Source: Endothia cerciana (Eukaryota > Ascomycota > Sordariomycetes > Diaporthales > Cryphonectriaceae). From it: DNA of 64,000 nucleotides. The notes below the pieces were generated by a model. It made no database searches and was not told the origin of the DNA. It saw nothing but the letters and a program-made list of their open reading frames with translations. Within the stretch, counting starts at the first letter, position 1; each line of letters begins with the position of its first letter. The stretch lies in assembly GCA_026119935.1 (NCBI GenBank), contig JALRMH010000020.1, positions 496,001 to 560,000 on the forward strand, given 5' to 3'. Both the position numbers and the translations under genes were made by a program. Shown here in pieces: positions 21,914 to 34,433 of the stretch.

Positions 21914-23325
21914 TTAGCGGAACAACCTAGGGCCCCGGGCCTTGAGCGCGCCGCTCCCTCTCGACTTGGACGTCTCGACGGTGACGTTCTCGACGGTGCA
22001 CCCCGAGGTGCTGTACTGCTCCGCGTACGTCCCCGTGAGCACGGCGTCCAGCCACGCCGTGGCCGCCGCATCGCCGTAGGTCGCCTCGCTGCCGTGCGTG
22101 CCGACCGTGTTCCTCTGGTACAGGATGTTGGCCCCGTCGGCGCAGTACTTCGCGACGAGGGCGTCCGTGTCCGCGATGGGGCTGATCTGGTCCTGTATGG
22201 CCTTGTACGCGAACACGGGCATCTGCGGCACGCCGTGGAGGCCCATGACGCCGTCCTGGTCCACGACCCCCGACACTTCGGGGCCCGTGAGCGTCTCCTC
22301 GCCGCCCTGGAAGTACAGGAGGATGTCCTGCAGCTCGTAGGCCGACTCGTCCTCGGACAGCGTGTAGTTCTCCGCCGCCATGAAGTTCGCCTTTGTGTAG
22401 GCGCCCTTGGTGGCGGTAGTGAGTCGGGAATAGACATATTCCTGTGCCGCAGGCCACTGGCTCAGGAGACCGAGAATGGCGGGCTGGGTATCAAGTCAGC
22501 AAAATCGCGGCATGTGAAAGGGAATATTAGTCTGGAGGGGGTCGGTTTTCAGCAGCCTACCGGAGCAAGACCAGCAGATAACTTCTCGTTGATCTCGAGG
22601 AGCACGCTGGTCACGTTGGGGGTAAGCCCGCCCAGGGCGGCGCCGGCAAAGCTCAGGTCGGGGGCGTAGTCGGGCTGCAGCTCCGCAGCCCACTCGGAAG
22701 CCAGGGCACCGCCCGAGTATCCCCACACGGCATAGTAGGGGTCGTCAGGCAGCCCGTACAGGTCGGCGGCGTTCAAAGTCGCGCGGACGTTGTCGAGCGT
22801 GGCGTACCCAGACATGTGGCCCGCGGTGAAACTTGCGAGGGGCCCCTCGTAGTCCGGAACGATGACGAAATAGCCCTTGCCGAGGGCGACTTTGATATCC
22901 TCAGCCACGCCTTCGTACATGGTGTAGCTGGGACTCGCGTCGATCCAGGCAGAGTCGTAGGGGGTCTGGTAGGAGAGGACGGCGTTGGTTGCATCACCCT
23001 TCGGCACGAGGACGGTTGTTACGGCGAAGGTGGCATTGCCCTGGCTTGCGGTCGTGCGGTAGAGAAGGTTGTACGCCGCTGAGCAGTTGGATCCGACAAC
23101 AGACACCAGGTCGCCGGGGGCTGTCCGGTTGCGGAGGACCTCTCCGGGGGAGGCGGTCTCATAGCCGGTGGGGGCAGTGTACCAAGGGTCCTCACTCGGT
23201 GGGAGTGGCTGGCTTGTAGCTCGCTGGGAAATAGCGGCTCCGGCGTGTCGCGGCGTGGCAGCAGCCAAGGCACCCTTGGTGAGAAGGCCGGCGAGCGCCA
23301 GCGTCCTGGCGAGGCTGAAGGCCAT
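21914..23325 (-). CDS. Secretory lipase, LIP family (alpha/beta hydrolase)
   Basis: Exons 23325-22561 and 22483-21914 encode 444 residues; the 77-bp intron (gtaggc...cccag) is phase 0 and the join reads LSAGLAPPAILGLLSQWP. Residues 1-22 form a signal peptide (LARTLALAGLLTKGALAAA). The family hallmark SxxYEGVAEDIKVALGKGYFVIVPDYEG precedes the nucleophile elbow GYSGG (Ser204). The C-terminal half offers the acid in QDQISPIADTDALV and the histidine in NTVGTHGSEA, completing a Ser-Asp-His triad. These secreted enzymes hydrolyse triglycerides or related esters. A Lys/Arg-rich tail ends the protein. It is convergent with the glycosidase. Confidence 0.92.
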
Positions 23326-24890
23326 GATGTGTCCGTTCCTCTACCCCTGGGAGACTTGACAGAAGGGCTATTGACCTCGTCGAGGATACCGGGTATCAAA
23401 AGCCGAGGGTACAAGAGGTCTGGTTATGAGGTCGGGTGGAGAGGTAGCGAAGCCCGGATAAAGGCGAACAGCATGAGAGGGAGCCCTGCGGGATTTATAC
23501 TACATAGGACCAGGAGGTTTTCTTCAGGATGGATCGCCTGCAGCACCAAGGCTATCAATTGCCCATTTGAGATGCCTTGTGCATAGAGTGGTGAGAGGGA
23601 TTGGCGGTTGACCGAATCGGTGCCCGATGTACCCTTGACGGCCACGCGCGCCGTGAAAGCGGGCCATGAATGCATGACGCCCTGCGATACACCCATCGAG
23701 TTCTGGATCTGGAAGGTGTCCGAGACCCAGAGGAAGCGAGGTTGGGCATCCACGTGCTGCTCCTCACTTACCACAGTATTGTCCTCAGGTGGAGTGGTTG
23801 CTCGCCATTCAGCTATGTAACAGCTCCCTCAAGCGGCACGTTGATCCACCCGGCGTGCCACGTGCAGGAGCCCACACGCACCCTACGAGGCAGCTGAAGG
23901 GATGCACATGGCAGGAGCTGCAGGCGATGATCTGAAGCCCCGGGGAATTCGCTGCTGAGGCCGTCGCACAGAAGTATACGCGTAAGTGCTACATGGTAGT
24001 GATTCGCTTACCTTGGTAACCTTCCATGTAGGGCTGAAGGGATCCGAATTCTGTCGGTAGGGAATTGTGTTGCCGAGGTTAGTCGCCATCCTCAAGGATT
24101 TCGCCCTCCTCTTCGGTTGATGTTTTGTATCGCACTTGCTCAAATCCAACAGACTATCTTACAACCTGGCGTAGGTACGAAGGTGTTATTGTAAAGGTAA
24201 TGCCACGTCTCGGTGTGAACAGGGACGTGGGCAGGGACTAGAGGCCGTATTTGCGGTATCCAAGGAGCTGGTATGCGATACTACCGGGATATAATCCGCA
24301 CGAAGTAGGTGTGGGCCTGCCCAGGTCGGGCGAAGATCTCCAGGTCTACATACACAAGTAGGCAATCGGAGTCGTGCCGAAATGACCATGCCCGAAGTTT
24401 ACTACAAGGTCAACCACATGTACCGAATAGTGGTACTATGTACATAGTACATAGTAGATGGTCAAGTACGATGGATGTTACCGTTTCTAGAGATGTGGGT
24501 ATGAGGCGAGTCATGCGAAAGGTCTTGAACGCGCCTAGTATTACATCGTGAGAGGGGTTGGCGGCCGAGAGCCTGACAGGTTGAGAGACATTCCCAAAGG
24601 CAGTCCAGTACCTGTGATGCTGGTGCCTGGCCTCGCTTACGCAGCGACAATCAAGGGGATATAGCAGTGGTAAGTTCGGCAAGGCCGAGGTAGGAGAAGC
24701 CGATCTTGTTGCTTGACTCCTTCTCGATGCGTTACTATGAGGAGGAAGAGTAAAGGGATGACCTGCCTATATTTCGTGCTCTCTGACTCCGATGCTATTG
24801 CTTTGCGTCCATGTTAAGACCCCACAAGAAAGAAACCAACGCCGTTCCGCGGCCGCACAAATCGCGCTCCTGACCAAGATGCTTCCGCGG
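23326..24890. other. Intergenic, no gene recognised
   Basis: About 1.6 kb between the lipase start and the HAM1-like gene stop, both on the minus strand. Short frames exist (for example 23424-23774 minus) but none shows family motifs or clear splice support. A 12-bp perfect palindrome (CTATGTACATAG) lies near 24437-24448. Confidence 0.45.
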
Positions 24891-27211
24891 TCAGTGATTG
24901 CTTGTCGGAACATCGAAAATGCTGTTCCTCCACCCGTCGCCCTCTCCTTCCCGAATCCTCTGCTTCGCCTGGGCGGCTTCCTCGTTCCACACTTTGACAA
25001 TGCTCCCGGGAGCGTAGACTCCCTTGAAGACTCCCTTGCCAGGCTCGGTGATGCCCACTCGAGTGTAAAGATCCGGGTCCTCCTCTGGCACCAGGCGAGC
25101 CGATACAGCCTTGATGAAGGTCCAGAGGTCATCCGGATCAGCAATACGCGTGGCCCGCAACCTCTCTCGCGCGTACAGTAGCTCCCTATTTGCAAAGTGG
25201 ATCAGATCCGATATGGCGGTGGACATTTGCGATTCGATGGCTGATCGGATGATCGGAACGACCATGGGCTTGAACACAGAGGCGGCCAGTGCGAATTTGG
25301 ACTTGCGCAAACTGTAGTCGAGCTTGTGGATGTGGACGCGGACGGCCTTGAGAGAGAGGATGCTCTCGAGCCGTTCCTTTGCGACCTCGATGTCTATCTC
25401 AACATCGATGCCCCGCTCGTCCAGTTCGAACGAAGCAATACCTTCATCAGCGAGTTGCAGCAAGCCGGAATGCGCCCGTATCCAGTAGCCTATCTCTTCG
25501 GCACGGATGGACATCCCATCGATATTGATAGTAACGAGAGAATCTAGGCTGGAAGTTGTTCTTGTACGCGCTTTGCGGATCTCGAGATCGTTGCGAGTCT
25601 CGACCCGGAGACGGTATGGGAGGAACGACGTGCTGTTGATAGTGACGCCCGGTTCAAGAATGATATTTTCGAGAAGCAGGTCGACTTCGGGTGTTGAGAC
25701 CTCAACCCTTGGTATCGGTACGTATTGGATCGATTCGATCAGCTTAGGGACGAAGTGGTGAATGGCATCGGTCACCAGCTCGGTATTTGTGTACTGATGG
25801 GCCGGAGACAGAATCTTTGCTATGTAGGTCGATGTTTGCGCCAGCTTGGAAATGTCGGCATCTCGGAGAACGGACTTGATTGTGGACTGCAACTTGGCGA
25901 GGAGGCCGTCAATGTCTTCGCGGAGTGAGGATTCGGAGGCTAACTGGCGCGATCGTGCCCTCAGATCCTGAAACCTCTGCTCCGCGTGTTCGAAAAATCC
26001 GGGATCGGTCAACATCGCTTGTAGGGCGTTTCCGGCCTGCTTAACCAGCTCGTCGAACTGAGGGTCAGTCTTGCCGTGATCGAGCACCTGTTTGAACCTG
26101 TGTTCTAGTTCCTGCCACTCGGCAGGGTCCCCAAAGGACTTGACGAAAGCCCAGAAGTTTTTGACTGCCTCGTCCATCTCCGGATTTGTGTCGATGTCAC
26201 GCTCCGCAGCCGATGCGGTCTCTTGGACGACGTGTGAATAGACAAATGCATAACGCTGCAGCAGCTTCGCCAGTGTAGACACAGACTCGGAGTAGTCCTG
26301 CCTCTTCCTGAGCTTTGTTACTGCCTCTTTCAGCCGGTAGATTAGGGTGGTCTTCTCGTCCCCTGTGATCTTTTCGACGAAACTATGCTCAGCCTCCTGG
26401 GCCACCTCAGCAGCACCCTCGGCCACGACCTTGGCGACGTCCGTCACATCCCCTCCGAGCTCATCCGCGCTCGGGGCAGTCTCTCCCTCCGCGCCTGGTT
26501 CCTTCAGGGCTTGTTTCTGCTGCTGAGAAGGTTCCAGGCGGTGTGCTGCCTGCTCTGATACTTCAGAGAGGGTGAAGGCCGTGTCTCGGAAGACCTGTCT
26601 GCCGATAGTACTCAGGTCGGCAAGGAAGAGGCGGAAATCCGAGTTCGTCAGCAACAAGGAGCCAACAGTCCGAAGGCTTTGGTACGCTATTGGTGGGTTA
26701 GTGTTCGGGATTGAGAGAGGGCCTGGGGGGCCTAGCACTGACCGGCAGCGGCCTGCGCCTTTGATGTTGCCTTGGAGGTCCTGTGCACGATGTCCTCCAT
26801 GTCCACAGAGACGCGTGCCTTGGTCAGATACCATATGAAGTCCTGGACCTGATCATTCCCGTTCTTGTGCTGCAGAAGGTCCATGAACTGCTTCAACCAG
26901 ACCTTGGTGTAGTGTACGAGGGCCCTGCCAGAATCGCTGAGCTCCGCGTTGTCCGCGTTGAGAACGTCTGAGGCGAGAAGCGTCCTCAGGTTGATGATGG
27001 CCTGCTCGTTCGATGGCATGGAACCCTGTGTGAGGGCCCGCAGCATCTGGTAGGTATGTAGCTTCTGGTGAAGTTTCCTCTGTAGCACCGTGTCATCGGG
27101 ATACCGCGCGAGCAGCGGTTCGCGGTCCTCGTCGTCCTCGACGTCCTCGAAAGGGCTGAAGCAGGGGAGGCACCAGCAGAGCACGCTCAGGCACTCCATG
27201 ATGCTGGCCAT
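24891..27211 (-). CDS. HAM1-like (DUF5923/DUF4449) protein, lipid-binding TULIP-like C-terminus
   Basis: Exons 27211-26743 and 26686-24891 join across a 56-bp intron (gtcagt...aatag) into 754 residues. The N-terminal HAM1-like region has EDREPLLARYPDDT then LHQKLHTYQMLRALTQG and FIWYLTKARVSVDM, all typical of this fungal family. A helical, Glu/Ala/Gln-rich middle (residues about 205-260) looks flexible. The C-terminal domain, with strands such as VDLLLENIILEPGVTINS and TINIDGMSIRAEEIGYWI, corresponds to the HAM1-like C-terminal domain, related to BPI/TULIP lipid-binding folds. Starts at 27211 (MASIMECL) or 27199 (MECL) are both possible; a CCWCLPC-like cysteine group (CWCLPC) at the very N-terminus could be lipidated. 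No signal peptide. Role unknown; membrane or lipid handling is inferred from the fold. Confidence 0.87.
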
Positions 27212-27960
27212 ACTTTTCCAAGTTGGGACGGAGTCCCGAATAACAACGGGTGGTGAGGGAGTCAGGGCATTGGCAATGATGAAGAGGCAGCTGTCATCGA
27301 GACGGGCGAGATGTTTGCCTGCTGGCTGGCTGGCCTGTGTGAGCGAGTGAACGCTGGATGAGCGCCTATGACGTCGGGACGTATACAGGGGTGGCCCTAA
27401 CATGCCAGGGATCCGAGAGGGCAGGATTGCTGACATAAGCCCTGGGGAAGGACAGGGGGGCCGTTTGATACGGGCGGGTTGAAGACGACCCCTTCCATGT
27501 TTCTCACCAACCAGTTGCCAAACTAGAGACTCGAGCCTCTTGTTCACGATCCTCGTCTTCGGATACACAAGAATGATGTTCAATCTGCAGGACACAAAAA
27601 CCCCAACGTTGACCTCGTGACTTCTCAGATACGCATAGCATAGCATAACAGGCTTGTACCCTAACCCTGCTCATCTGCAACACTGGCCTCGGTCATGCCG
27701 AGTTCCTGAAATGAGGTGAGCCGGATCGGATCGTCAGCAACGTGTCCCCAAATATCAGGCAAAATTCAAAGACGAGCCCCCTTTAGTATTTACCGGAGTA
27801 ACGACCACATCCCCCATCCCCCATCCCCCGGGGATCTCACACGCACAACCTCACGGCAACAGATGATCTTGCTAGGGATCTCGACACATCGATCGACGTT
27901 CCCGCTGCCGCTCTAACGGCGTCAGGACAGGCCAGGCCAGGCCCAACACCAGACCAGACC
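27212..27960. promoter_or_regulatory. Divergent intergenic between HAM1-like and Mpv17-type genes
   Basis: About 750 bp separating two divergent start codons. The frame upstream of 27211 stays open but lacks family similarity and likely is leader sequence. A short C-rich direct repeat lies at about 27813-27830. No specific operator is claimed. Confidence 0.4.
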
Positions 27961-28611
27961 ATGGGCCCGCTTCTCTCGACTGCAATCAGGGCCTTCTTCC
28001 TCAAAGCCGGCGCAAATATCACCGCACAGCTCGTTGCCCGGTGGCACTCGCAGGATCCAGTCCCACAGCCCTTTGATCGGCAGCGCATTGTCGAGTTTGC
28101 CGTCTACGGCTTCTTCCAGGCCCAGTTGGGCTTCTTCTGGCACATCTTCCTTGAGCGCCTATTTCCCAGCCGCCGGCCTGCCAACGCCGCTGTGGGCGGC
28201 CCACCCAAGGAGAAGGCGCATGACGACGAGGAGAGCCGCCTGAGCACGGAGGGGGCCTCCTTCAACCTCCTAGAGGCCCTGAATGCATCGAGACAGGGGG
28301 TCAATTGGTGGAATATCGTCGTCAAGCTTGTGCTCGATCAGACCGTGGGCATGTTCTGCTTTTTGTCCATCTTCCTGACCTGGACGAACCTGTTCCGCGC
28401 GCAGCACCTCTCGGAGATTGCGGTGATCTGGAAGTCAAAGATCTTCACTCTGATCTACGCCAGCTGGGCTATCTGGCCCTGGGTCATGGTCCTCAACTTC
28501 GTCCTCGTGCCGGTCGAGAAGCGGCAGCTGGTCTCGGTGTGCGTTGGGTTCTGCTGGAATATCATCTTGAGTCTTCTCACTCATCCCGAGCCGCCATCAA
28601 AGCATGACTGA
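27961..28611 (+). CDS. Mpv17/PMP22 family membrane protein
   Basis: Intronless, 216 residues. The family fold of four membrane helices is visible: FFLKAGANITAQLVARW at the start, FAVYGFFQAQLGFFWHIFLE, then after a charged loop (residues about 77-100) VNWWNIVVKLVLDQTVGMFC, the Mpv17 core motif in which KxxxDQ is conserved, and finally SWAIWPWVMVLNFVLVPVEKR with the W-x-x-NF-x-x-VP-x-x-R motif. Members sit in the inner mitochondrial or peroxisomal membrane and are thought to form channels or assist metabolite transport; compartment cannot be decided here. Length is normal for the family. Start context is good and no alternative upstream ATG fits. Confidence 0.92.
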   Translation: MGPLLSTAIRAFFLKAGANITAQLVARWHSQDPVPQPFDRQRIVEFAVYGFFQAQLGFFWHIFLERLFPSRRPANAAVGGPPKEKAHDDEESRLSTEGASFNLLEALNASRQGVNWWNIVVKLVLDQTVGMFCFLSIFLTWTNLFRAQHLSEIAVIWKSKIFTLIYASWAIWPWVMVLNFVLVPVEKRQLVSVCVGFCWNIILSLLTHPEPPSKHD

Positions 28612-29510
28612 GCTGCATAAACCAGCCCTTTGAACTCGTCATCTACGCCGGAAAACGGCCCGTCTTCGTCGTGCGTGGTCACCACCGGATCCGCCTAGGT
28701 CGAGGCTGCACCGACGGCCTCCCGCTTCGGGCCAATTCCTGCCTGGAACGTTGGTCCTGTACCCTCTGTGTGTCCTATACGTTTTTGTTTTTTTTTTCTT
28801 CTCGGCCGGTCTCTACTACGGCATGGTAATGAGAAGATTACCACGTCCGCCAGCGCCGGCTCAAGGTCCTGGCTCGCGCGGGCGCGTGTTTTCAGCTCTC
28901 CTCACACTCGAGCTCAAGAGTCATATTAGGGTCCAAGGGAGAGCGTCGAGCTGGACGCAGTGTATTCACATCAGACCAAAGAGAACAAGGGCCGTTCTCT
29001 CAACCCTCACGTGCGGCTATCCAGAGCGGTACATGCATGAGCGCTGTATTTGCTGTGGACCCAGGAGTCTGGGTTTTCCCGGACCACGAGGCAGGGGCCA
29101 TAGCAGTACAGTAACGCCGGATCCTCAGGATGAAGCTTCAGACCCAGGCGAGACGAAAGGTCACCGCGCGAAAGCGCTGATGGTCCGTATTTTCTACGGG
29201 GTCGGGGCCTTGATCCCCTGGAGTCAGCCTGTCACCAGACTTGCAATGGCAGGCATCTCATTGAGCTCAATGAATTGCAGATTACGGTACTAACTAGACA
29301 AGAAATGAAAAAAGAAGCCGGCAAATCGTTACTAATGATAGAAAGACAATAAGAAATCCAAATGAATGGCGCTCTATATCAGAAGCCCTGACCCCTCCCA
29401 TCTCGCTATGTGTCTCTCCTCAACTCCAAAGCATCTCAACTTTGAACCTGCAAGTGCCACCTACGATCCTGGGCTTCGGCACCATCGATCTGCCATCAGA
29501 CTTGGACAGT
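28612..29510. other. Convergent 3' intergenic, no gene seen
   Basis: Spacer between the Mpv17-type gene and the 3' end of the hydrophobin gene. Contains a T-run near 28785-28800. The open frame 28751-29293 is compositionally poor and not credible. Confidence 0.45.
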
Positions 29511-29915
29511 TTACAGACCCTCCGGGGTCTGGCAGAGGACGCCTTGGCCAAGCTGCAATTCGGTATCAGCACCAGTCATCATCAGCTGGAGAGCCAGTCA
29601 ACTTACAATTGGAAGAACGCAGCACGCAGGCGTAAGGCCGATGCCGGCACAAGTGGTCTCGAAATCGGCCGCGCTAGTGGGAGTCTTAGGGACTGGATAA
29701 CAAAGGGACGTCAGTCTCTCTCGCTCTTAAGTACGAGTGTGCAACGATCCTTGCCTCTTGGAAGGCTAGGGTAGGGCCCGGGGGGGGGTTCCAGGATCGT
29801 GGCTTGGTTTGCTTACCAGTCTCGCAGTCCAGGTCCGCGACGCCGAGGACGTCAGTCGCGCAGCACTCTGCACTGCTGTATAGCGTCGAGCTGCAGGCGA
29901 CGTAGCTGGTGGAGC

Positions 29916-29969
<54 letters not shown>

Positions 29970-30054
29970 TATCGTCACCGCCACCGCCGCGCTTCGCGGG
30001 CTTGGCCATGGCGAGGGAGGCAAGGAAGGAGATGGCGAGAATGGAGAACTGCAT
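29511..30054 (-). CDS. Class II hydrophobin with Gly-Ser repeat spacer
   Basis: Three exons (30054-29817, 29692-29607, 29552-29511; introns 124 and 54 bp) encode 121 residues. A signal peptide (MQFSILAISFLASLAMA) is followed by a basic/acidic patch KRGGGGDD and a Gly-Ser dipeptide run (about residues 29-47). The eight cysteines fall at 54, 64-65, 77, 94, 103-104 and 115, the class II pattern C-CC-C-C-CC-C. VLGVADLDCE and FETTCAGIGLTPACCVLP are diagnostic of the class. The protein is secreted and self-assembles into an amphipathic film on hyphae or spores, affecting wettability and surface contact. The repeat spacer sits before the first cysteine and should not disturb the fold. Introns at these positions are usual for class II genes. 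Confidence 0.95.
29921..29968 (-). repeat. Hexanucleotide (GAGCCG)8 coding repeat
   Basis: Eight perfect 6-bp units; read on the minus strand they encode the Gly-Ser dipeptides of the hydrophobin spacer. Unit-number change would keep the frame, so spacer length may vary between strains. Confidence 0.95.
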
Positions 30055-31130
30055 TCTGACGAAGTGTGAAGTCTGGAGGGTAAAGACTGGGGAGTTCTGA
30101 AAGTTCTGGGAGTGTGATGATGAATTGGAGCGATGGTGCTTCTGGAGGAACTTGTTGTCGATGAGGATGACGGGAAACCGAGACCTTCATGAAGGGAGAG
30201 GAGGCCGTCCTTTATAGTTTTTGGGTGCTGCTATGTTTCTCTCCTGAGGCCTCAGGTATGTCACAAGCTCCTCTCCCATTGCCATACCCCAGCGAGTGGA
30301 TGTCTCGTCTGTGTGAGGCTTGCTTGAGTCTCGACGCTCGTCAACCACTAGGACGACCTTGTGACAGCTCAGGGCCCTCTGGCTCCCTATTCACCGAGCC
30401 GCCACAACGCAGCAGGATCGGAAGAAAAGGAAAAGATCGTCATCGTGCTCCAAGCCAAGGTTCAGCGCGTGGACTAGTCTGAAGCTGGCCGCAGTTTGCT
30501 GTCCGAATCCTCATCAGAAAGATGCATGACGATCCTGAAGGTGGAAGCTGATCGGCACATCCAGGGAGTCCAGACTATACGTATTCCTGGTCTTTGTGTA
30601 CTATCGAATGCACCTGAATCTAGTTTCTCCGTGTTACGAATGTTGAACTTGAGAATCTCGGGACACAATTCTTCCCCGGCCTTGAGTACCCTATAGGATT
30701 ATTCAGATGACGAGGAGGCGTCTGAAGCCGATTACGAAGTCCTCGAGCTTCCCTATGAAGTCCTGTTAATATGTAGCCGTTCCCCCGGCCAACCAAGCCC
30801 CTCGAGGGCCCTCGAGGGCCCAAGAAGCAAGAAGCAAGAAGCAAGAAGCAACTTTAGTCTGGCGGCGCACTAGGTCCGAGATGGCCTTTGTGCTTGGCAT
30901 CCCAGGGAGCTGCTCTGAGGTTGCATTTCTGCACGACAACTGTCTTTGGCAACGTCAAGCCGGTAAACCCTTCTCACTACAGTTTTATTTTTATGAAGAG
31001 ACTTCCCAAAGTGAGATATCATGACGTCGGCGCCCTGTTTCGTAGTGACCCCGTGATCAAGAGGGTTGTGATGTTCTGGACCGATCCGGACCGTGATATC
31101 CGGCGCTTACTTGCATCATCAGCCCCATGA

Positions 31131-31330
31131 GAGGACGTCCTCGAGGCAGGTACTATGTATAAGCGGGGACAATACGAGAGCATTGGAAAAAGCAGTCGTC
31201 TGATGTTGCCCTGGAACTCACGACGCTGCCCTGCTCACTCATGAGAGGCCGTTCCCGAGGTAAGTACACCCGAGGACACTGGAAAGGATAGTCGTCTGAT
31301 CCTCCGCCGGAACTCCAGCCGCTGCAATGC
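31131..31330 (+). repeat. Imperfect tandem duplication, units of about 90-110 bp
   Basis: Unit 1 (about 31131-31239) and unit 2 (about 31243-31330) share the ordered blocks GAGAGG-cG-cCGAGG, ACACTGGAAA/GCATTGGAAA, AGTCGTCTGAT and GGAACTC-C. Unit 2 has lost about 20 bp near its middle. Alignment was done by eye. Confidence 0.6.
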
Positions 31331-34300
31331 GGAAAGCGTATTGCTGCCTGACAGGTTCAGCTTGCTTCTGAAAACACACCTTGCAGCTACCCGCTGCAGC
31401 CTTCCACTTCCCCGGTGGTTTGCTTCCACCTGGGCCCAGGCCGGGATATGCATGCGCCTCATCATCGTCTGCGGAACCGGTGGGTGGTATTTAATTTGTG
31501 CGGCCGTTCAACGCAGGCGCCAATGAGAACCCCGGCTCTGTAGATGCAGCTAGGACAACGCACTATCTGTGCCTGACAATCTAATGACAAATGCAGTCGA
31601 CAGGCCGTAGGTCGAGGCGGCCCACGCCGATCCGAGACCGCGCGCTTGCCGGCGTATTCCCCTTTCGAGCCATTGAGCATACTAGTTTGAGCTGGGAGCC
31701 ATGCTTCCCCAATCTACACACGACCCGAAAATGGACTCCTCTAGATTATCTATACTCAATCTACACACAGGCGTCGGCCGCTCTGGTAGTAGTTGCGCCA
31801 ACGCCGAGACGTCATGAAGCATACTTCCGTCAAGTCTCTCCTGCGACCAAGCTCCGGGAAAGCGGCTGAGCCGTGCTCCATAACAAGCTGGTTCGTATTG
31901 TTACGTGCATCGTCTCTTGGTGTCCTCTTAATATAACCTCCCAGAGCCCTGTACTACTTGTGCGGCGGCACCGGATCCTCATTGACTCAAGGGCGGGCCA
32001 ATACCTGCTTTTGATTCCTGCCCAGCCATTCGGTTTGCCCCCTCCAGCCGTCAACTCGCCGCCCTCCGACCGATATACCTGCGGCAGGGTTCCCAGCACT
32101 GTGGCCGCCCGCAGGCAACATACGACGTCGGATATCGGCCTGCTAACTGCGAAGTGCTGCAGGCGTCGTCCTCGGAAAGCTTGTTTGTTGAGCTTCGCGA
32201 GCAACCTCTGTGGCCAGAACAACACCTCCTCTGACGCGGTGGCTTCCTGGGCGTGCAAGTCTGCTGGAAGTGCCCGGCCCAAGCAATGGTGGTTCGGAGA
32301 AGCGAACATTTGGGTAGCATCTGATTGACGAGCGGCCCGAGGTCGTCGTCACCTGAGGCAGAAGCGCGCTAATTACCATTGTATCGTGTCTAGACCGACA
32401 TGGTAGAGATTTCCATTGTCTTGGCATTGGGTTGCTTTTGGGGTTGAGCTAACGAAGAAGGCCAAGCTGAACAATGTCATGCGCAGGAGTGACCAGGCCT
32501 TGCCCTGATCATGGCGAGAACAGCTATCATGATGAATCTTCTCTGGGCCTGTTGTCCAAGTCATGGGGAAGTCTCGACAATACAAGCGTCTGTTCTTGGC
32601 TTTTGACGGCCGACGGCACATCCCGTAGGTTCCCTGTCAGCTGAAACCAGCTCTGTCCTGTCCTTAGGGACTGGACAGGAGCTTTATGCAAGGTCTCGGA
32701 AAGCGTCACACTATGAGGTCGCGTATATGCAGTAGAATATGGAAAGAAAATGTGCTCATTGAGGCATCTGCAGCCGGTGCTAATGTAGCTAGCCTGTCCC
32801 GGTATCATGGACGGTATCTTGTCTTCCTTCCCCTTGGCAGTCAGCTACAAGCGATCTGGTTACCCAAATTCATTGACTTTGACCTGATACATACCAACAA
32901 CTCATGCAATACGAGACGTAGCATACCGAGTGGTCGTTGACTGACCCCATGGAACAGAGATCCCATGCACGGAGGGGATCGTCATTTCGCGACGTGTGGG
33001 CCGCGCTACGGCAGTGGCCTTGGTCATTTGTGTAAGTCGTGATTAGCGGACCAAGAAAAAAAGCATCGAGTGCGCGGCCTCGACTACAGCTGAGGCCGCC
33101 TCTCGTGTGTACCTCCGAAAAATTGCGTGTTGCACGGGAGGCGACATCACAAGACCCTAGCTGAGAGAATATCGCTTTCACGAGATCAAGCATGACTCGG
33201 AGCCTACCGCAGTCAGGATGACGTTTAGGCCTCGTTTCGACCTCGAAGCACGTGGTTGTGTGCAGGGCGATTCCGTGCCTTCTTCTCCCAAGGATTGGGC
33301 TGCTGTTCATCTGAAGGAGGAGGGGGGGGGGGGGGGAGCGCCTCGTGAATCCTTCCAGCGAGGCTCCTTGCGCGTTCGAGATCTGGTTGGTGACATGAGA
33401 CATACATGTTCGAGCAACATCGGTCAGAACAAAGGTAGGGTAGCAGTTTTGGCCGCCACTAGGTAGTGCTCAATGAAGCGAAGGTTTAGTGCTGATCGAG
33501 AATCGCTAACCAAGTAACCCAAGACGGACCTCTGCTGTCATGAGCAGTGATTGGTACAGATTCAGTGCCCAGGCGGTCGCAGGGCGCACGTGAAAGCTTT
33601 TGTTGGCACAAAGTCTCACAAGCTACGGACCTGATACAGAGCTTCAAGCATCAGGTGCGCTATTCGCTGGCGGCTTCAAAGATAGCCTTCGCCTATAGTA
33701 GGCTGTCGCTTGAGCGTAATGAGCAAGATATCGGTCTGCAGCTGTTCGTGATCATATCACAAGCGTAATAATAGCCAACCACATCAGCGTCTATACGTCT
33801 TGCTCAAACTCTTCTGGAACAGACCTAGGTCCTTGTTTCAACACTGGCATTGTCATCTCGTTGAAGAGCATTTCCGAATTCACTATGGCGCCTGCACTGA
33901 CTATAGCCAACGCTACTAAGCGAACCATTCATTGTATGCCACCTCCTCCGGATCACACGGCTTCCGAGCTACGAGTCACGCATCGTACATAGTGCTTGAA
34001 GATCTGCCCCGCTCGGAGTGCAGCCCCCCCGTACAAACCTATCCGGTCGCAGCAACGGGACTAGTGGTGAAAGGACAATCATTTTCACCGTGGGACGGCG
34101 CGGAGTTCAATACCGGCAAGATGATGGACAATGTTATCGCCTACGCAGTTTTTGTACATTTGCATACCTAGCGATGCTGGATTCTTGCCTCATTCGCATC
34201 GGCCAACCAAAAGTGACTATCGTGGCGGGATTGTCCGGGGTGGATTTGAAGCCGGAATCCTCAAAGTCGTTCCATATACTAGGACTTGAGGCTCTTCTAA

Positions 34301-34433
34301 AGATGACACATGAAGTTCGGATAGCCCACCGTCAGTACCAAGATCGTGGCCGCAAGAAGACCGCTTGTAGGGACTTTATCTCATCTTCCCAGACTTGCTC
34401 TTCATAGAACTTGCTTGAAGTGTGTTGTTGTCC

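Noticed and set aside
24420..24470. Overlapping GTAC/CATAG palindromes
   Set aside because: Short (12 bp at most) and AT-rich; not distinguishable from chance.
28751..29293. 180-codon plus-strand frame between Mpv17-type gene and hydrophobin
   Set aside because: Begins with a low-complexity Phe run and has no family or splice support.
31873..32328. 151-codon plus-strand frame and its antisense partner at 31830-32309
   Set aside because: Both strands are open over the same interval, with no motif or codon preference; typical of chance frames.
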